From Pseudomonas folii (lineage in GTDB: Bacteria > Pseudomonadota > Gammaproteobacteria > Pseudomonadales > Pseudomonadaceae): a stretch of 50,837 bases of DNA. This document shows positions 16,876 to 25,088 of this stretch, piece by piece. The stretch covers positions 1-50,837 of the forward strand of contig NZ_JACONW010000025.1 in assembly GCF_014357575.1 (NCBI RefSeq). The letters are read 5' to 3'. Numbering within the stretch: position 1 is the stretch's first letter; every line of letters begins with the position of its first letter. Position numbers and translations under genes: made by a program. The notes beneath the pieces are model-generated. The model did not search any database and had not been told where the DNA came from. It saw only the letters and a list, made by a program, of their open reading frames with translations.

Positions 16876-18321
16876 TTAGTGGTGTGCAGCGAAGCGTTGC
16901 AGCACGCTGCTGATACCTTCGCCAACCAGCGAGCTGTAAGCCTGTTGCACGGCGTCACGAAACGCCGGGCGATTGGCCAATGCCGCCGGGAAAACCTCAT
17001 CCAGTTCGAGAAATGCGTCTACCAGAGCCGCATCTTCGAAACGCCCCGCCAGATCGGCAAAAGTGGCGTTCAATGGATCGTCGATAACCTGCTCCGTCGG
17101 CTGCGTGCAGTAACGAATCCAGGCCGCGACGCCCAAAGCGGTACAAGCGATATCGCGACCGTCGTCAAGCAACTGCTGTGCGCCGAGCAGCCAGCGTTGC
17201 GGCAGCTTTTGCGAACCGTCCATGGCAATCTGGCGCAGGCGATGTTGCAGGCTGTCATTGGCAAAGCGCGCTTTCAAATCACGGGCATAGAGGGAAAGAT
17301 CGATGCCCGCAGGCATGTCCAGCGTGGGTGCGGCTTCATGGGCCATGTAATGCTCAATGAGACCTGCCATCCGGGCGTCGTTGACCGCCTCGAACACCAA
17401 CTCATGTCCCGCCAGCACACCCACGTAAGCCAATAACGAATGGCTGCCGTTGAGCATGCGCAGCTTCATCGTTTCGAAGGGCTGCACGTCGTCGACCATC
17501 TGTACGCCTTCCACTTCCCAGTCAGGGCGACCCAGCGGAAAGTTGTCCTCGATGACCCACTGGCTGAAGCTTTCACAGACCACGGCCGCTGGGTCATGGC
17601 AGTCCAGTTGTTGCTCCAGACGACCGAAAGACTCTGCGGTCATGGCCGGGACAATACGGTCGACCATGCAACTGGGAAACGCCACGTGCTGGTCGACCCA
17701 CTGCGCCAGGTCTTGATCCTGCTCTACCGCCAGGCCGCGCACCGCTTGCCGGGTACGCTGGCCGTTGTCAGGCATGTTGTCGCAACACAGGACAGTGAAA
17801 GCCGGGATGTCAGCTGCCCGACGACGGCGCAAGGCTTCGAGGACGATACCGGGCGCCGAACGCGGCGTGTGCGGATGAGCAATGTCATGGGCAATCGTCG
17901 GATCTTCAAGGCGCAGTTGCCCGGTTGACGGGCTCAGGCAGTAGCCTTTTTCGGTGACGGTGAGCGTGACAATCCGCGTTTGCGGCTCGGCCATGCGCTG
18001 CAACAGTTTTTCCAGCTCGTCACCGCCCTCGCCCGCATACAGCGCCTGGCGCACGACAGCAATTTCCCGCAGCGTCACGTGCTCACGGTCGCGGTACTCG
18101 GCGACGTGGTAGCGGCCATCCTGCTCGCGCAATAGATCAACCACGGCGCGATTGGAACGCAGGTTGGCGCTGCATAAGCCCCAACTGCTCTGGCCATGAC
18201 GGTTGAGGTTGCGTTGAAGGTAGACCGCCTGATGGGCTCGATGAAACGCCCCCAGGCCCAAATGCACGATACCGATCTCCGAGGCAGGGTCGGCAGCAGG
18301 CACACGGTTCACAATTGGCAT
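16876..18321 (-). CDS. uxuB: Fructuronate reductase (mannitol dehydrogenase family)
   Basis: A 481-residue polyol-specific long-chain dehydrogenase. The N-terminal Rossmann motif is [18 protein letters not shown], then [10 protein letters not shown]. The C-terminal domain contains [35 protein letters not shown], with the conserved catalytic lysine and the NGSHS block. It should reduce D-fructuronate to D-mannonate with NADH in the cytoplasm. Members of the family also include tagaturonate reductase (UxaB) and mannitol dehydrogenase. Adjacency to uxuA favours UxuB, but dual action on tagaturonate would explain the lack of uxaB here. AAGGAG precedes the ATG. Confidence 0.9.
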   Translation of the reverse strand: MPIVNRVPAADPASEIGIVHLGLGAFHRAHQAVYLQRNLNRHGQSSWGLCSANLRSNRAVVDLLREQDGRYHVAEYRDREHVTLREIAVVRQALYAGEGGDELEKLLQRMAEPQTRIVTLTVTEKGYCLSPSTGQLRLEDPTIAHDIAHPHTPRSAPGIVLEALRRRRAADIPAFTVLCCDNMPDNGQRTRQAVRGLAVEQDQDLAQWVDQHVAFPSCMVDRIVPAMTAESFGRLEQQLDCHDPAAVVCESFSQWVIEDNFPLGRPDWEVEGVQMVDDVQPFETMKLRMLNGSHSLLAYVGVLAGHELVFEAVNDARMAGLIEHYMAHEAAPTLDMPAGIDLSLYARDLKARFANDSLQHRLRQIAMDGSQKLPQRWLLGAQQLLDDGRDIACTALGVAAWIRYCTQPTEQVIDDPLNATFADLAGRFEDAALVDAFLELDEVFPAALANRPAFRDAVQQAYSSLVGEGISSVLQRFAAHH

Positions 18322-18332
18322 CGAAACGCTCC

Positions 18333-19631
18333 TTATGTTCTGGGATGGCTCAAGGCCGAATCATGCTGCGGGATCTGCACAGCCGCCTCACCCGTGTCTG
18401 CAGCGCTCAGCGGTTTTACGTAACGCGCCACGCACACGGCGCCGATTACGGTCAACAGCCCCGCCAACAGGAAGGCACTGGTGAACGAGCCGGTAAACTG
18501 CACCAGAAAACCGGTCAGGGTCGGGCCAATGATGCCTGAGGTGTTCGCCAGGAAATGCATGAAGCCACTGACCCCACCCACGCGTGCGGCAGGCACGGTG
18601 TCCTGAATGATCGCCCAGTAAATGGCACCGGTCAGGTAGAGGAAGAACACGGCCAGCGCAACAAGAATGACCGCCGGATAAAGTGTTTTGACGATCCCGG
18701 CCACCGCAATACAGGCAGCGCAGGCCAGCAGGCACGTGACCAGCACCACTTTGCGGGAGAACATCATCCGCCCGGTCTTCTTGAACACGAAATCGGAAAT
18801 GAAACCGCCGAGGGCCAGACCGAGGAAACCCAGCAGCCACGGAATAACGGTCGCTATGCTCATGTCCTTGACGTTCAGGCCATGGGCCATGGTCAGGTAG
18901 CTGGGGAACCAGGTCAGGAAGAAAAACAACGTGTAGTTATAGGAAAAGAACGCCAGAGAGGTGAACAGGACCGTAGGTTGCTTGAGGTAATAACGCAGCG
19001 GATGCACCGGCAACGAAGCCACTTCGCTCGTGCCTTCGGCGCGCTGGATCTCTTCAGCCACCTTGCCTTCGGGTTTGTCCTTGACGAACTTGAACCACAC
19101 TGCAGCCCAGATCAGGCCTACCACCATGATGATAATGAATGACACTTTCCAGCCGTAGCTGATGGCAATGAAGCCTACCACCGGCCCGGAAATCGCCCCG
19201 CCCAGCGGCGTGCCGGACATGGACGAACCCAGTGCCCGCGCACGTTGCTTGGGCGTGTACCAGTTGTTGACCATCTTGCTCGTGGTGACGCTCAACGGCC
19301 CTTCACCCATGCCGAACAGGATGCGGATCAGCACCAACGAAGCGAAACCTACGGTCAGCACAGTCAGGCCGCTGAACAACGACCACAACACCATCGCCAG
19401 CAGCAGCGTGGTTTTTGCGCCGTAGCGATCAGCCGCCCAGCCACCGATGAAGTTGAACGCCGCGTAGCCGACGAAAAAACTGCTGAAGATCATGCCCATT
19501 TCACCTGTCGTCAGACCGTAGTCCTTCTGGATGAAAGGGGCTGCCACGGACAATGCAGAGCGATCCAGGTAGTTAATGACGCCTGCCAGGAACAGCATGA
19601 TGATAATTAATGTACGACCTTGACCAAACAT
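18333..19631 (-). CDS. MFS transporter, hexuronate/aldonate type (ACS family)
   Basis: A 432-residue transporter with 12 helices. The N-terminus IIIMLFLAGVINYLDRSALSVAAPFI, then FNFIGGWAADRYGAKTTLL and FGMGEGPLSVTTSKMVNNWY, are typical of the ExuT/GudP/GarP group of hexuronate, glucarate and galactonate:H+ symporters. GGGAGG precedes the ATG. It sits 11 bases upstream of uxuB inside the leftward aldonate operon, so the natural substrate is probably a hexonate or hexuronate handled by the same genes (L-gulonate, mannonate, or glucuronate if uronate isomerase is encoded elsewhere). Confidence 0.9.
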   Translation of the reverse strand: MFGQGRTLIIIMLFLAGVINYLDRSALSVAAPFIQKDYGLTTGEMGMIFSSFFVGYAAFNFIGGWAADRYGAKTTLLLAMVLWSLFSGLTVLTVGFASLVLIRILFGMGEGPLSVTTSKMVNNWYTPKQRARALGSSMSGTPLGGAISGPVVGFIAISYGWKVSFIIIMVVGLIWAAVWFKFVKDKPEGKVAEEIQRAEGTSEVASLPVHPLRYYLKQPTVLFTSLAFFSYNYTLFFFLTWFPSYLTMAHGLNVKDMSIATVIPWLLGFLGLALGGFISDFVFKKTGRMMFSRKVVLVTCLLACAACIAVAGIVKTLYPAVILVALAVFFLYLTGAIYWAIIQDTVPAARVGGVSGFMHFLANTSGIIGPTLTGFLVQFTGSFTSAFLLAGLLTVIGAVCVARYVKPLSAADTGEAAVQIPQHDSALSHPRT

Positions 19632-19697
19632 TGGAACCTCCCGCTTTTTATGTTTATTCGGTGAGGGTGCCCAAAGGGCACTCGTTTCTACAGGGGA

Positions 19698-20729
19698 CTA
19701 GTGACGCGCTTCACCCAACTGCACCAGCACCTTGCGGGTCTGTTCAGGATAGTGTTCGATCAGGTCGATGGCCGCAGGCATCTCGTCGAAAGACACCTGA
19801 TGGCTGACCAGTTCCTGAACCTGCAATTTGCCGCTGGCAATCAGCTCGATCACCTTGGGGAACTTGCGGTTGTTCAGGCGCGAACCCACCAGGGTCAGCT
19901 CCTTCTTGATCATTTCCAGTTGCACCAGATCACTCGGTGTCGCGTTGAAGCCCAACAGGCCAATACGCCCGGCTGGCGAGGCCAGGCGAACCATTTGCGG
20001 CATCAGGGACGGAATGCACGCCGCGTCGACAATCAGCGGGACGCCTTCGCCATGAGTCAATTCGCGCATCGTGGCCTCAACGTCGACCGCCTGACCATTG
20101 AGGGTGTGACTGGCGCCGAGGGCTTTGGCGGTTTCCAGCCGCGCGTCGATCACGTCGGTGACGGTGATATCGGTCAAACCCAGGGCCCGGGCCATCTGCA
20201 CCAGGGTCAGGCCAATCACCCCAGCCCCGTAAATCAGCAGACTGTCACCCGGATGCACCTGCATGCGATCCAGCACATTGAGCGCGATGGAGTAAGGTTC
20301 TACCAATGCCGCGTGGCTCAAAGACATCGAGTCCGGCAGGCGATGGGCGTTACCGGCCGGGACGCAGACTTGCTCGCTGAAACCACCGTCGCGGTGCACC
20401 CCAATCACTTGCAGTTTTGTGCAGACGTTAGGGCGGTTGATCCTGCACGGGTAACACGTGCCGCAACTGATCACCGGGTCGATGCACACGCGGTCGCCGG
20501 CCTTGAGGTGTTCAACGCCCTCGCCCACTTCGCGAACCACGCCAGAGAACTCATGACCGGTGACCCGTGGGAAGCGCACGAAAGCGTTCTGCCCGTGAAT
20601 GATGTGCATGTCCGAGCCGCAGATACCGGCGTAGGCGACGTCAACCTTGACTTCGCCGGGTGCGACTTGCGGCACCTCGACCTGGGCCAGGCCGAACTCA
20701 AAAGGTGCTCTTACTTGAAAAGCTTTCAT
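19698..20729 (-). CDS. Zinc-binding dehydrogenase, RspB-type (probable L-gulonate 5-dehydrogenase)
   Basis: A 343-residue medium-chain zinc dehydrogenase. AGICGSDMHII and FPRVTGHEFSGVV hold catalytic zinc ligands, SCGTCYPCRINRPNVC the structural zinc site, and IYGAGVIGLTLVQ the NAD site. It aligns by eye along its length with E. coli RspB, which pairs with the ManD-family protein RspA exactly as here. Characterised RspB relatives oxidise L-gulonate to D-fructuronate, which the operon's UxuB could then reduce to mannonate. The ATG at 20729 follows CAGGAG; the frame is open far upstream but that part overlaps manD. L-idonate or another polyol is an alternative substrate. Confidence 0.88.
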   Translation of the reverse strand: MKAFQVRAPFEFGLAQVEVPQVAPGEVKVDVAYAGICGSDMHIIHGQNAFVRFPRVTGHEFSGVVREVGEGVEHLKAGDRVCIDPVISCGTCYPCRINRPNVCTKLQVIGVHRDGGFSEQVCVPAGNAHRLPDSMSLSHAALVEPYSIALNVLDRMQVHPGDSLLIYGAGVIGLTLVQMARALGLTDITVTDVIDARLETAKALGASHTLNGQAVDVEATMRELTHGEGVPLIVDAACIPSLMPQMVRLASPAGRIGLLGFNATPSDLVQLEMIKKELTLVGSRLNNRKFPKVIELIASGKLQVQELVSHQVSFDEMPAAIDLIEHYPEQTRKVLVQLGEARH

Positions 20730-20808
20730 CGGATAACTCCTGTCAGGGCGGCCGCCGCCTGATGTTCTTGTTGTGGTAAATCGTTTTTTACTGGTATCGA
20801 AGCTGGGC

Positions 20809-22020
20809 TTACCAGTGCCAGAGCGTGCCGTCTTCAAGGCGATTGACCGGCAGGCTGGCGCGTTTGTAGGGGTATTTCGCCGCGAGGTTCTCGTCAATGT
20901 CGACGCCATGTCCCGGAGTTTCGCCCGGAGTGAAATGGCCGTCTTCAAAGCGATAGGCGTGAGGAAAGACTTCGTCTATTCGCTCGTCGTGGGGCATGTG
21001 TTCCTGAATGCCGAAGTTAGGCACCCAGGTATCGAAATGCAGGGCAGCGCCCATGCACACCGGCGACAGGTCTGTAGCCCCGTGAAAGCCGGTACGAACC
21101 TGGAACAACGCAGCAAAGTCCGCAATGCGTCGCACATGGGTAATGCCCCCTGCGTGTACCAGGGTGGCGCGGATGTAGTCGATCAACTGCTCCTGGATCA
21201 GCTCGCGGCAGTCATGAATCGAGTTGAAGACTTCACCCACCGCCAATGGCGTAGTGGTGTGCTGACGGATCAGGCGAAACGCAGCCTGATTTTCAGCCGG
21301 GGTGCAGTCCTCCAGCCAGAACAGGTTGAACGGCTCTACAGCTTTACCCAGCCGACCCGCTTCGATAGGCGTGAGGCGGTGGTGGACGTCATGAAGAATG
21401 TGCAAGTCGTCACCGAAACGCTCGCGAACGGCTGCAAACAGTTTGGGTACATAGTTGAGGTATTTGGCGGTGTCCCACATATGTTCGGCAGGCAGGTCAC
21501 TGTCGGCTGGCTCATAGCGCTCGCCGCTGCGCTTGGCCACGCCATAAGTGGTCGCAATCCCTGGAATCCCACACTGCACGCGCACCGCTTTGTAACCCAG
21601 CTCCACATGGCGGGCGACTTCGTCCAGGCAACCCTCGATGTCCTTGCCGGTGGCATGCCCGTACACCATCACCCGCTCGCGGCTCTTGCCACCCAGCAAC
21701 TGATACAACGGCATGTTGGCGGCCTTGGCCTTGATGTCCCATAGCGCAATGTCTACTGCGGCAATCGCGGTCATGGTCACCGGACCACGGCGCCAATAGG
21801 CCCCGCGATACAGGTACTGCCAGATGTCCTCGATACGGTGGGCATCGCGACCGATCAGCGCGGGCAGCACGTGTTCTTCAAGGTAGGCGACCACCGCCAG
21901 TTCGCGGCCATTGAGGGTCGCATCACCAATGCCATAAATACCGGCATCCGTGACGATTTTAAGAGTGATCAGGTTGCGACCCGGACAGGTCACGATCACG
22001 CGGGCTTCAATGATTTTCAT
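20809..22020 (-). CDS. manD: D-mannonate dehydratase, enolase superfamily (ManD/RspA)
   Basis: A 403-residue enolase-superfamily enzyme starting [22 protein letters not shown], a clear ManD N-terminus. Magnesium ligands are D211 (ILHDVHHR), E237 (FWLEDCTP) and E263 (AVGEVFNS), with H213 as likely acid/base. The HGATDLSP block has Ala at 315, which by a one-residue offset corresponds to Ala314 of the well-studied high-efficiency ManDs; low-efficiency members are recalled to have Pro there. The start codon shares one base with the kdgK stop (TGATG), so the two are translationally coupled. It dehydrates D-mannonate to 2-keto-3-deoxygluconate, the substrate of the kinase encoded just upstream. 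Confidence 0.92.
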   Translation of the reverse strand: MKIIEARVIVTCPGRNLITLKIVTDAGIYGIGDATLNGRELAVVAYLEEHVLPALIGRDAHRIEDIWQYLYRGAYWRRGPVTMTAIAAVDIALWDIKAKAANMPLYQLLGGKSRERVMVYGHATGKDIEGCLDEVARHVELGYKAVRVQCGIPGIATTYGVAKRSGERYEPADSDLPAEHMWDTAKYLNYVPKLFAAVRERFGDDLHILHDVHHRLTPIEAGRLGKAVEPFNLFWLEDCTPAENQAAFRLIRQHTTTPLAVGEVFNSIHDCRELIQEQLIDYIRATLVHAGGITHVRRIADFAALFQVRTGFHGATDLSPVCMGAALHFDTWVPNFGIQEHMPHDERIDEVFPHAYRFEDGHFTPGETPGHGVDIDENLAAKYPYKRASLPVNRLEDGTLWHW

Positions 22021-23027
22021 CAGTTGCGGGCCTCTGCGGCAAAAGAAAAAGAAGGCATATCCAGACTGGGCATCGCGGCTACGGGGATCAATGCACCGCG
22101 ATGCTGAACGACTTGAGCGGCCAGTCGATGTCCCCACTGAGCCGCGAGATCCGGGGCACCGCCTTGCAGGCGACAGGAGAGATATCCGGCGCTGAACGAA
22201 TCGCCTGCCGCCGTGGTGTCGACGATGTTGCGCACGGCTTCGGCAGGCACTTCGAAGCGCTGGCCGGCGCAGTTGATCAGGCATGACGCCGCGCCGCGCT
22301 TGAGCACGACCTCGTCCACGCCAAAGTTCGCATAGGCACTGAACAAGGCCTCCACGTCTGGGTAAGCGAACAGGGCTTCGTCATCCTCCCAGGTGATCAG
22401 GGCCAGATCGGTCAGGCGCAGGATGTCGCTATAGGCCTGGCGAGCTGCGTTGGCGTCAGGCCAAAGGTGAGGACGGAAGTTGTTATCGAAAACGATCCGG
22501 GTGCCGGATTCACGGGCTTGAGCCACCGCCTGCAGCAGGCGCTCGCGACCATCGGGCGTGAGAATCGCCAGGCTGATGCCGCTCAGGTAGAGGTAGTCGT
22601 AGTCGGCCAGCGCCTGCAGCATTGCATCTGCTTCAGGCCCGTCGAACATGCGCCGCGCTGCAGCCTGGCCGCGCCAGTACACAAAGCGACGCTCGCCACG
22701 AGTATCGGTCTGGATGACGTAAAGCCCCGGCAATGCGTCCTTGATCACCCTGACGTGCCGGTTGCCGACGCCCTCGTCACACCACAACTGGCGCATGGCG
22801 TCGCTGAAGCTGTCCGCGCCGATGGCGGTCACGTACTCCACGGCGATGCGTGCAGCTGGATTCAATCGGGCGAGATAGACGGCCGTGTTCAGCGTGTCAC
22901 CGCCAAACGTCTGGCTGAAGTCCGAGGCTGACTCGGCACGCATCTCGATCATGCACTCACCCACCATCGCTACCGTGACGGGTTTGTGTGAAACGGATTG
23001 CGGCTGTTGTCTTGAAATCGCATTCAT
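22020..23027 (-). CDS. kdgK: 2-dehydro-3-deoxygluconokinase (KDG kinase)
   Basis: A 335-residue PfkB/ribokinase-family sugar kinase. [11 protein letters not shown] and [15 protein letters not shown] form the sugar-binding N-terminus. The C-terminal signature [14 protein letters not shown] holds the catalytic aspartate and anion hole. [17 protein letters not shown] is typical of KDG kinases. It phosphorylates 2-keto-3-deoxygluconate to KDPG, the Entner-Doudoroff intermediate. It is the first gene of the leftward operon and lies directly downstream of KdgR-like boxes. The ATG at 23027 follows AAGG at about nine bases. A hydrophilic leader of 18 residues precedes the fold, so a shorter start is conceivable. 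KDPG aldolase is not in the window. Confidence 0.92.
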   Translation of the reverse strand: MNAISRQQPQSVSHKPVTVAMVGECMIEMRAESASDFSQTFGGDTLNTAVYLARLNPAARIAVEYVTAIGADSFSDAMRQLWCDEGVGNRHVRVIKDALPGLYVIQTDTRGERRFVYWRGQAAARRMFDGPEADAMLQALADYDYLYLSGISLAILTPDGRERLLQAVAQARESGTRIVFDNNFRPHLWPDANAARQAYSDILRLTDLALITWEDDEALFAYPDVEALFSAYANFGVDEVVLKRGAASCLINCAGQRFEVPAEAVRNIVDTTAAGDSFSAGYLSCRLQGGAPDLAAQWGHRLAAQVVQHRGALIPVAAMPSLDMPSFSFAAEARN

Positions 23028-23046
23028 CGTTACGCGCCTTTATTAT

Positions 23047-23067
23047 TTTTAAAACGGCGTTTCATTT
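23047..23067 (-). promoter_or_regulatory. KdgR-like operator 1
   Basis: On the reverse strand it reads AAATGAAAC-GCC-GTTTT and continues AAAA. This resembles the KdgR box of enterobacteria (TGAAAC-N3-GTTTCA core). It lies 20 bases before kdgK, where it could block transcription or early elongation of the leftward operon. Confidence 0.65.
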
Positions 23068-23113
23068 GCAGCTTGGGGCGGAGTTTTGATCAGATTTTGA
23101 AGCTCGTCAAGAA

Positions 23114-23134
23114 AAATGAAACAGCGTTTTGATT
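23114..23134 (+). promoter_or_regulatory. KdgR-like operator 2
   Basis: Reads AAATGAAAC-AGC-GTTTT and continues GATT on the plus strand: same half-sites and spacer as operator 1, oppositely oriented. It is 45 bases upstream of the IclR/KdgR-type gene, so it could serve autoregulation. Confidence 0.65.
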
Positions 23135-23178
23135 CGCTAGCGTATATTCTTGGGTTTTCCGTTCCCGTTGGAGCCTTC

Positions 23179-23961
23179 ATGGACAACAGCACTCTCCAGA
23201 ACAATGAACTGGTCTCCGCAGTAGGCCGGACCATGGCGGTACTAGAGGCATTGGCAGAACATCCCGAGGAAAGCGGCGTATCGGAAATCGCGCAGAAACT
23301 GGACATGTCCAAAAGCACGGTTTATCGCTTTTTGCAGTCACTCAAAGCCCGCGGTTATGTGGTGCAGGACGCCGAAGATCGTTACCGGCTCAGCGTTCGA
23401 CTGTTTGAATTGGGCGCGCAAGCCCTGCCTCATCTGGACATCGTCCGCGAGGCTGAGCCGGGCATGCGCCGTATCAATGAGCTGACCGGCGAGACCGTGC
23501 ATTTGGGGATTCTTGACGAAGGCAGCATCGTCTACGTGCACAAGATCGACTCCAAGTACAACCTGCGCATGTATTCGCGCATCGGTCGGCGCGCGCCGCT
23601 TTACTGCACCGGGATCGGCAAGGTCTTGATGGCATGGCTGGATCAGCCGGAATTGCTGGCGCACTTGCAGGAAGAAAGCTTTGAGCGCCGAACAGCCAAC
23701 ACGCTGACAACCGTCGATGCTTATTTGCAGGAACTGCAGGTGGTCCGCGAGCAGGGCTATGCCGAAGATCATGAAGAATTCGAAGACAACATGCGCTGTC
23801 TGGCGGCGCCGATCCGCGACCGTTTTGGTCATGTGATCGGCGGCATGAGCGTCTCCTTTCCCTGCTTCCGCTTTCGCGAAGAACTCAAGCAGGATTACGT
23901 CAAGCAACTGGTTGAAGCCACGCAGCGCATTTCCAGCCAGTTAGGTTGGCACGCAAAATAA
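23179..23961 (+). CDS. IclR-family regulator, KdgR-like
   Basis: A 260-residue IclR-type regulator. The N-terminal winged helix (ALAEHPEESGVSEIAQKLDMSKSTVYRFLQSLKARGYVVQD) is followed by the GAF-like effector domain with YVHKIDSKYNLRMYSRIGRRAPLYCTGIGKVLMAWL and EFEDNMRCLAAPIRDRFGHVIGGMSVS. This pattern matches KdgR of Dickeya and E. coli, a repressor released by 2-keto-3-deoxygluconate. The ATG at 23179 has TTGGAG upstream; an earlier ATG at 23116 lies inside the second operator and would add 21 atypical residues. It is divergent from kdgK-manD-...-uxuA and probably controls that operon. Its stop is only eight bases from the convergent LysR stop. Confidence 0.9.
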   Translation: MDNSTLQNNELVSAVGRTMAVLEALAEHPEESGVSEIAQKLDMSKSTVYRFLQSLKARGYVVQDAEDRYRLSVRLFELGAQALPHLDIVREAEPGMRRINELTGETVHLGILDEGSIVYVHKIDSKYNLRMYSRIGRRAPLYCTGIGKVLMAWLDQPELLAHLQEESFERRTANTLTTVDAYLQELQVVREQGYAEDHEEFEDNMRCLAAPIRDRFGHVIGGMSVSFPCFRFREELKQDYVKQLVEATQRISSQLGWHAK

Positions 23962-23969
23962 CCTGCTGA

Positions 23970-24935
23970 TCAAAGCGCCCCTTCAATGACCTGCCGAAAC
24001 GACTCGATAAAAACCGTTTCGGCGCGGTTCATCCGTTGATCACGGTTCCACATCAAAAACATATCGACATCCACGACGCCGTCAGCCGGGGGTAAACGCC
24101 AGATCAACCCGTTGTGCAAATCATTGTCCACCAGGTGTTCAGGCAAACAACCGATGCCGTAACCGGCAATGATCAACCGGCGAATCTCTTCAAAGCTGGG
24201 CGAGGATGCGACGATTTTGCCGGTAAAGCCCTGCTGATCACGGAACACTGTCAACGGCGACAGATTGCCGCCAAGTTGGTCGCTGGTGAAACTGACAAAG
24301 TTTTCGCCCTGTAACGCATCCAGTGCCAACCCTCGTTTGCCGAAGAGTCGATGACGTTTGCCGCAAAAGAATGCGTAGCGCTGGCGCATCAACAGAACCC
24401 GCTCCAGTTTCGCCTGGGGGAAGCGGCACAGTCCGATGCCCAGACTGGCAGTTTTCTGGTTCAGCGAACTCTGAATGTCCGAACTGCGCATGACTTCAAG
24501 TTCCAGTTCGACACGCGGATGCATCAGATGGAAGTCCGCAAGAAAGTCGTCATAGAGCGGTGACTGAACATGACTGATGGACAGCACACGCACCTTGCCA
24601 ACGACTTCTTCCTCGGCGCCCTCAACTGCCGTACCCAGGCGCGAGACATTGCCATACATTTCCTGAGCAATGCCAAACACCTCCTCCCCCGCTTGAGTCA
24701 GGTCGAAGCGCGGCCCCTTGCGCACAATCAACGCGCAATCGAGCTGTTCTTCAAGACGTTTCAGCGACTGACTGACCGCTGATTGCGTGACGAAAAGCCT
24801 GGCTGCCGCGCGACTGATACTGCGTTCCTGCCCGATAGCCAGGTAAGTGCGCAGCAGGTTCCAGTCCAGTCGATCATTGAGAAAGCGCCGACCTTGCCAC
24901 TTGCCTTGTGCTTCGACCGATTCGTCGTTGTTCAT
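23970..24935 (-). CDS. LysR-family transcriptional regulator
   Basis: A 321-residue LysR regulator. LDWNLLRTYLAIGQERSISRAAARLFVTQSAVSQSLKRLEEQLD is the DNA-binding domain, which begins about 25 residues in, leaving a hydrophilic N-terminal leader. The effector domain contains VRVLSISHVQSPLYDDF and IIAGYGIGCLPEHLVDN. I chose the ATG at 24935; an upstream start at 24983 would add a hydrophobic stretch coded by the operator-like palindromes. It is divergent from an MHS transporter gene, with three ATTAG-type half-sites between them, so it probably activates the transporter-aldolase-dehydrogenase-hydrolase operon. Confidence 0.88.
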   Translation of the reverse strand: MNNDESVEAQGKWQGRRFLNDRLDWNLLRTYLAIGQERSISRAAARLFVTQSAVSQSLKRLEEQLDCALIVRKGPRFDLTQAGEEVFGIAQEMYGNVSRLGTAVEGAEEEVVGKVRVLSISHVQSPLYDDFLADFHLMHPRVELELEVMRSSDIQSSLNQKTASLGIGLCRFPQAKLERVLLMRQRYAFFCGKRHRLFGKRGLALDALQGENFVSFTSDQLGGNLSPLTVFRDQQGFTGKIVASSPSFEEIRRLIIAGYGIGCLPEHLVDNDLHNGLIWRLPPADGVVDVDMFLMWNRDQRMNRAETVFIESFRQVIEGAL

Positions 24936-24944
24936 CACCGCACC

Positions 24945-24980
24945 ATTAGTAGCCTGACTAATACACAAAATAAGTATTAG
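24945..24980. promoter_or_regulatory. Overlapping LysR-type dyads (ATTAG half-sites)
   Basis: ATTAGT-N6-ACTAAT (24945-24962) overlaps CTAATAC-N9-GTATTAG (24958-24980). Three half-sites in alternating orientation resemble the recognition and activation sites of LysR regulators. They are placed between the LysR start and the divergent transporter gene. Confidence 0.5.
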
Positions 24981-25088
24981 CAAATTGATTAATTATAGGC
25001 AGCGAGCGATAAAGCAGGGAAGCGCCCCCAGAGCGCTACGTGACCAGCCTCAATCCCTGCCATAACGCCAAAATCAAAAGGGCCTTGC

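Noticed and set aside
23105..23110. TTGACG as the -35 of the kdgK promoter (reverse strand)
   Set aside because: No acceptable -10 hexamer at 16-18 bases, so the promoter is left unassigned.
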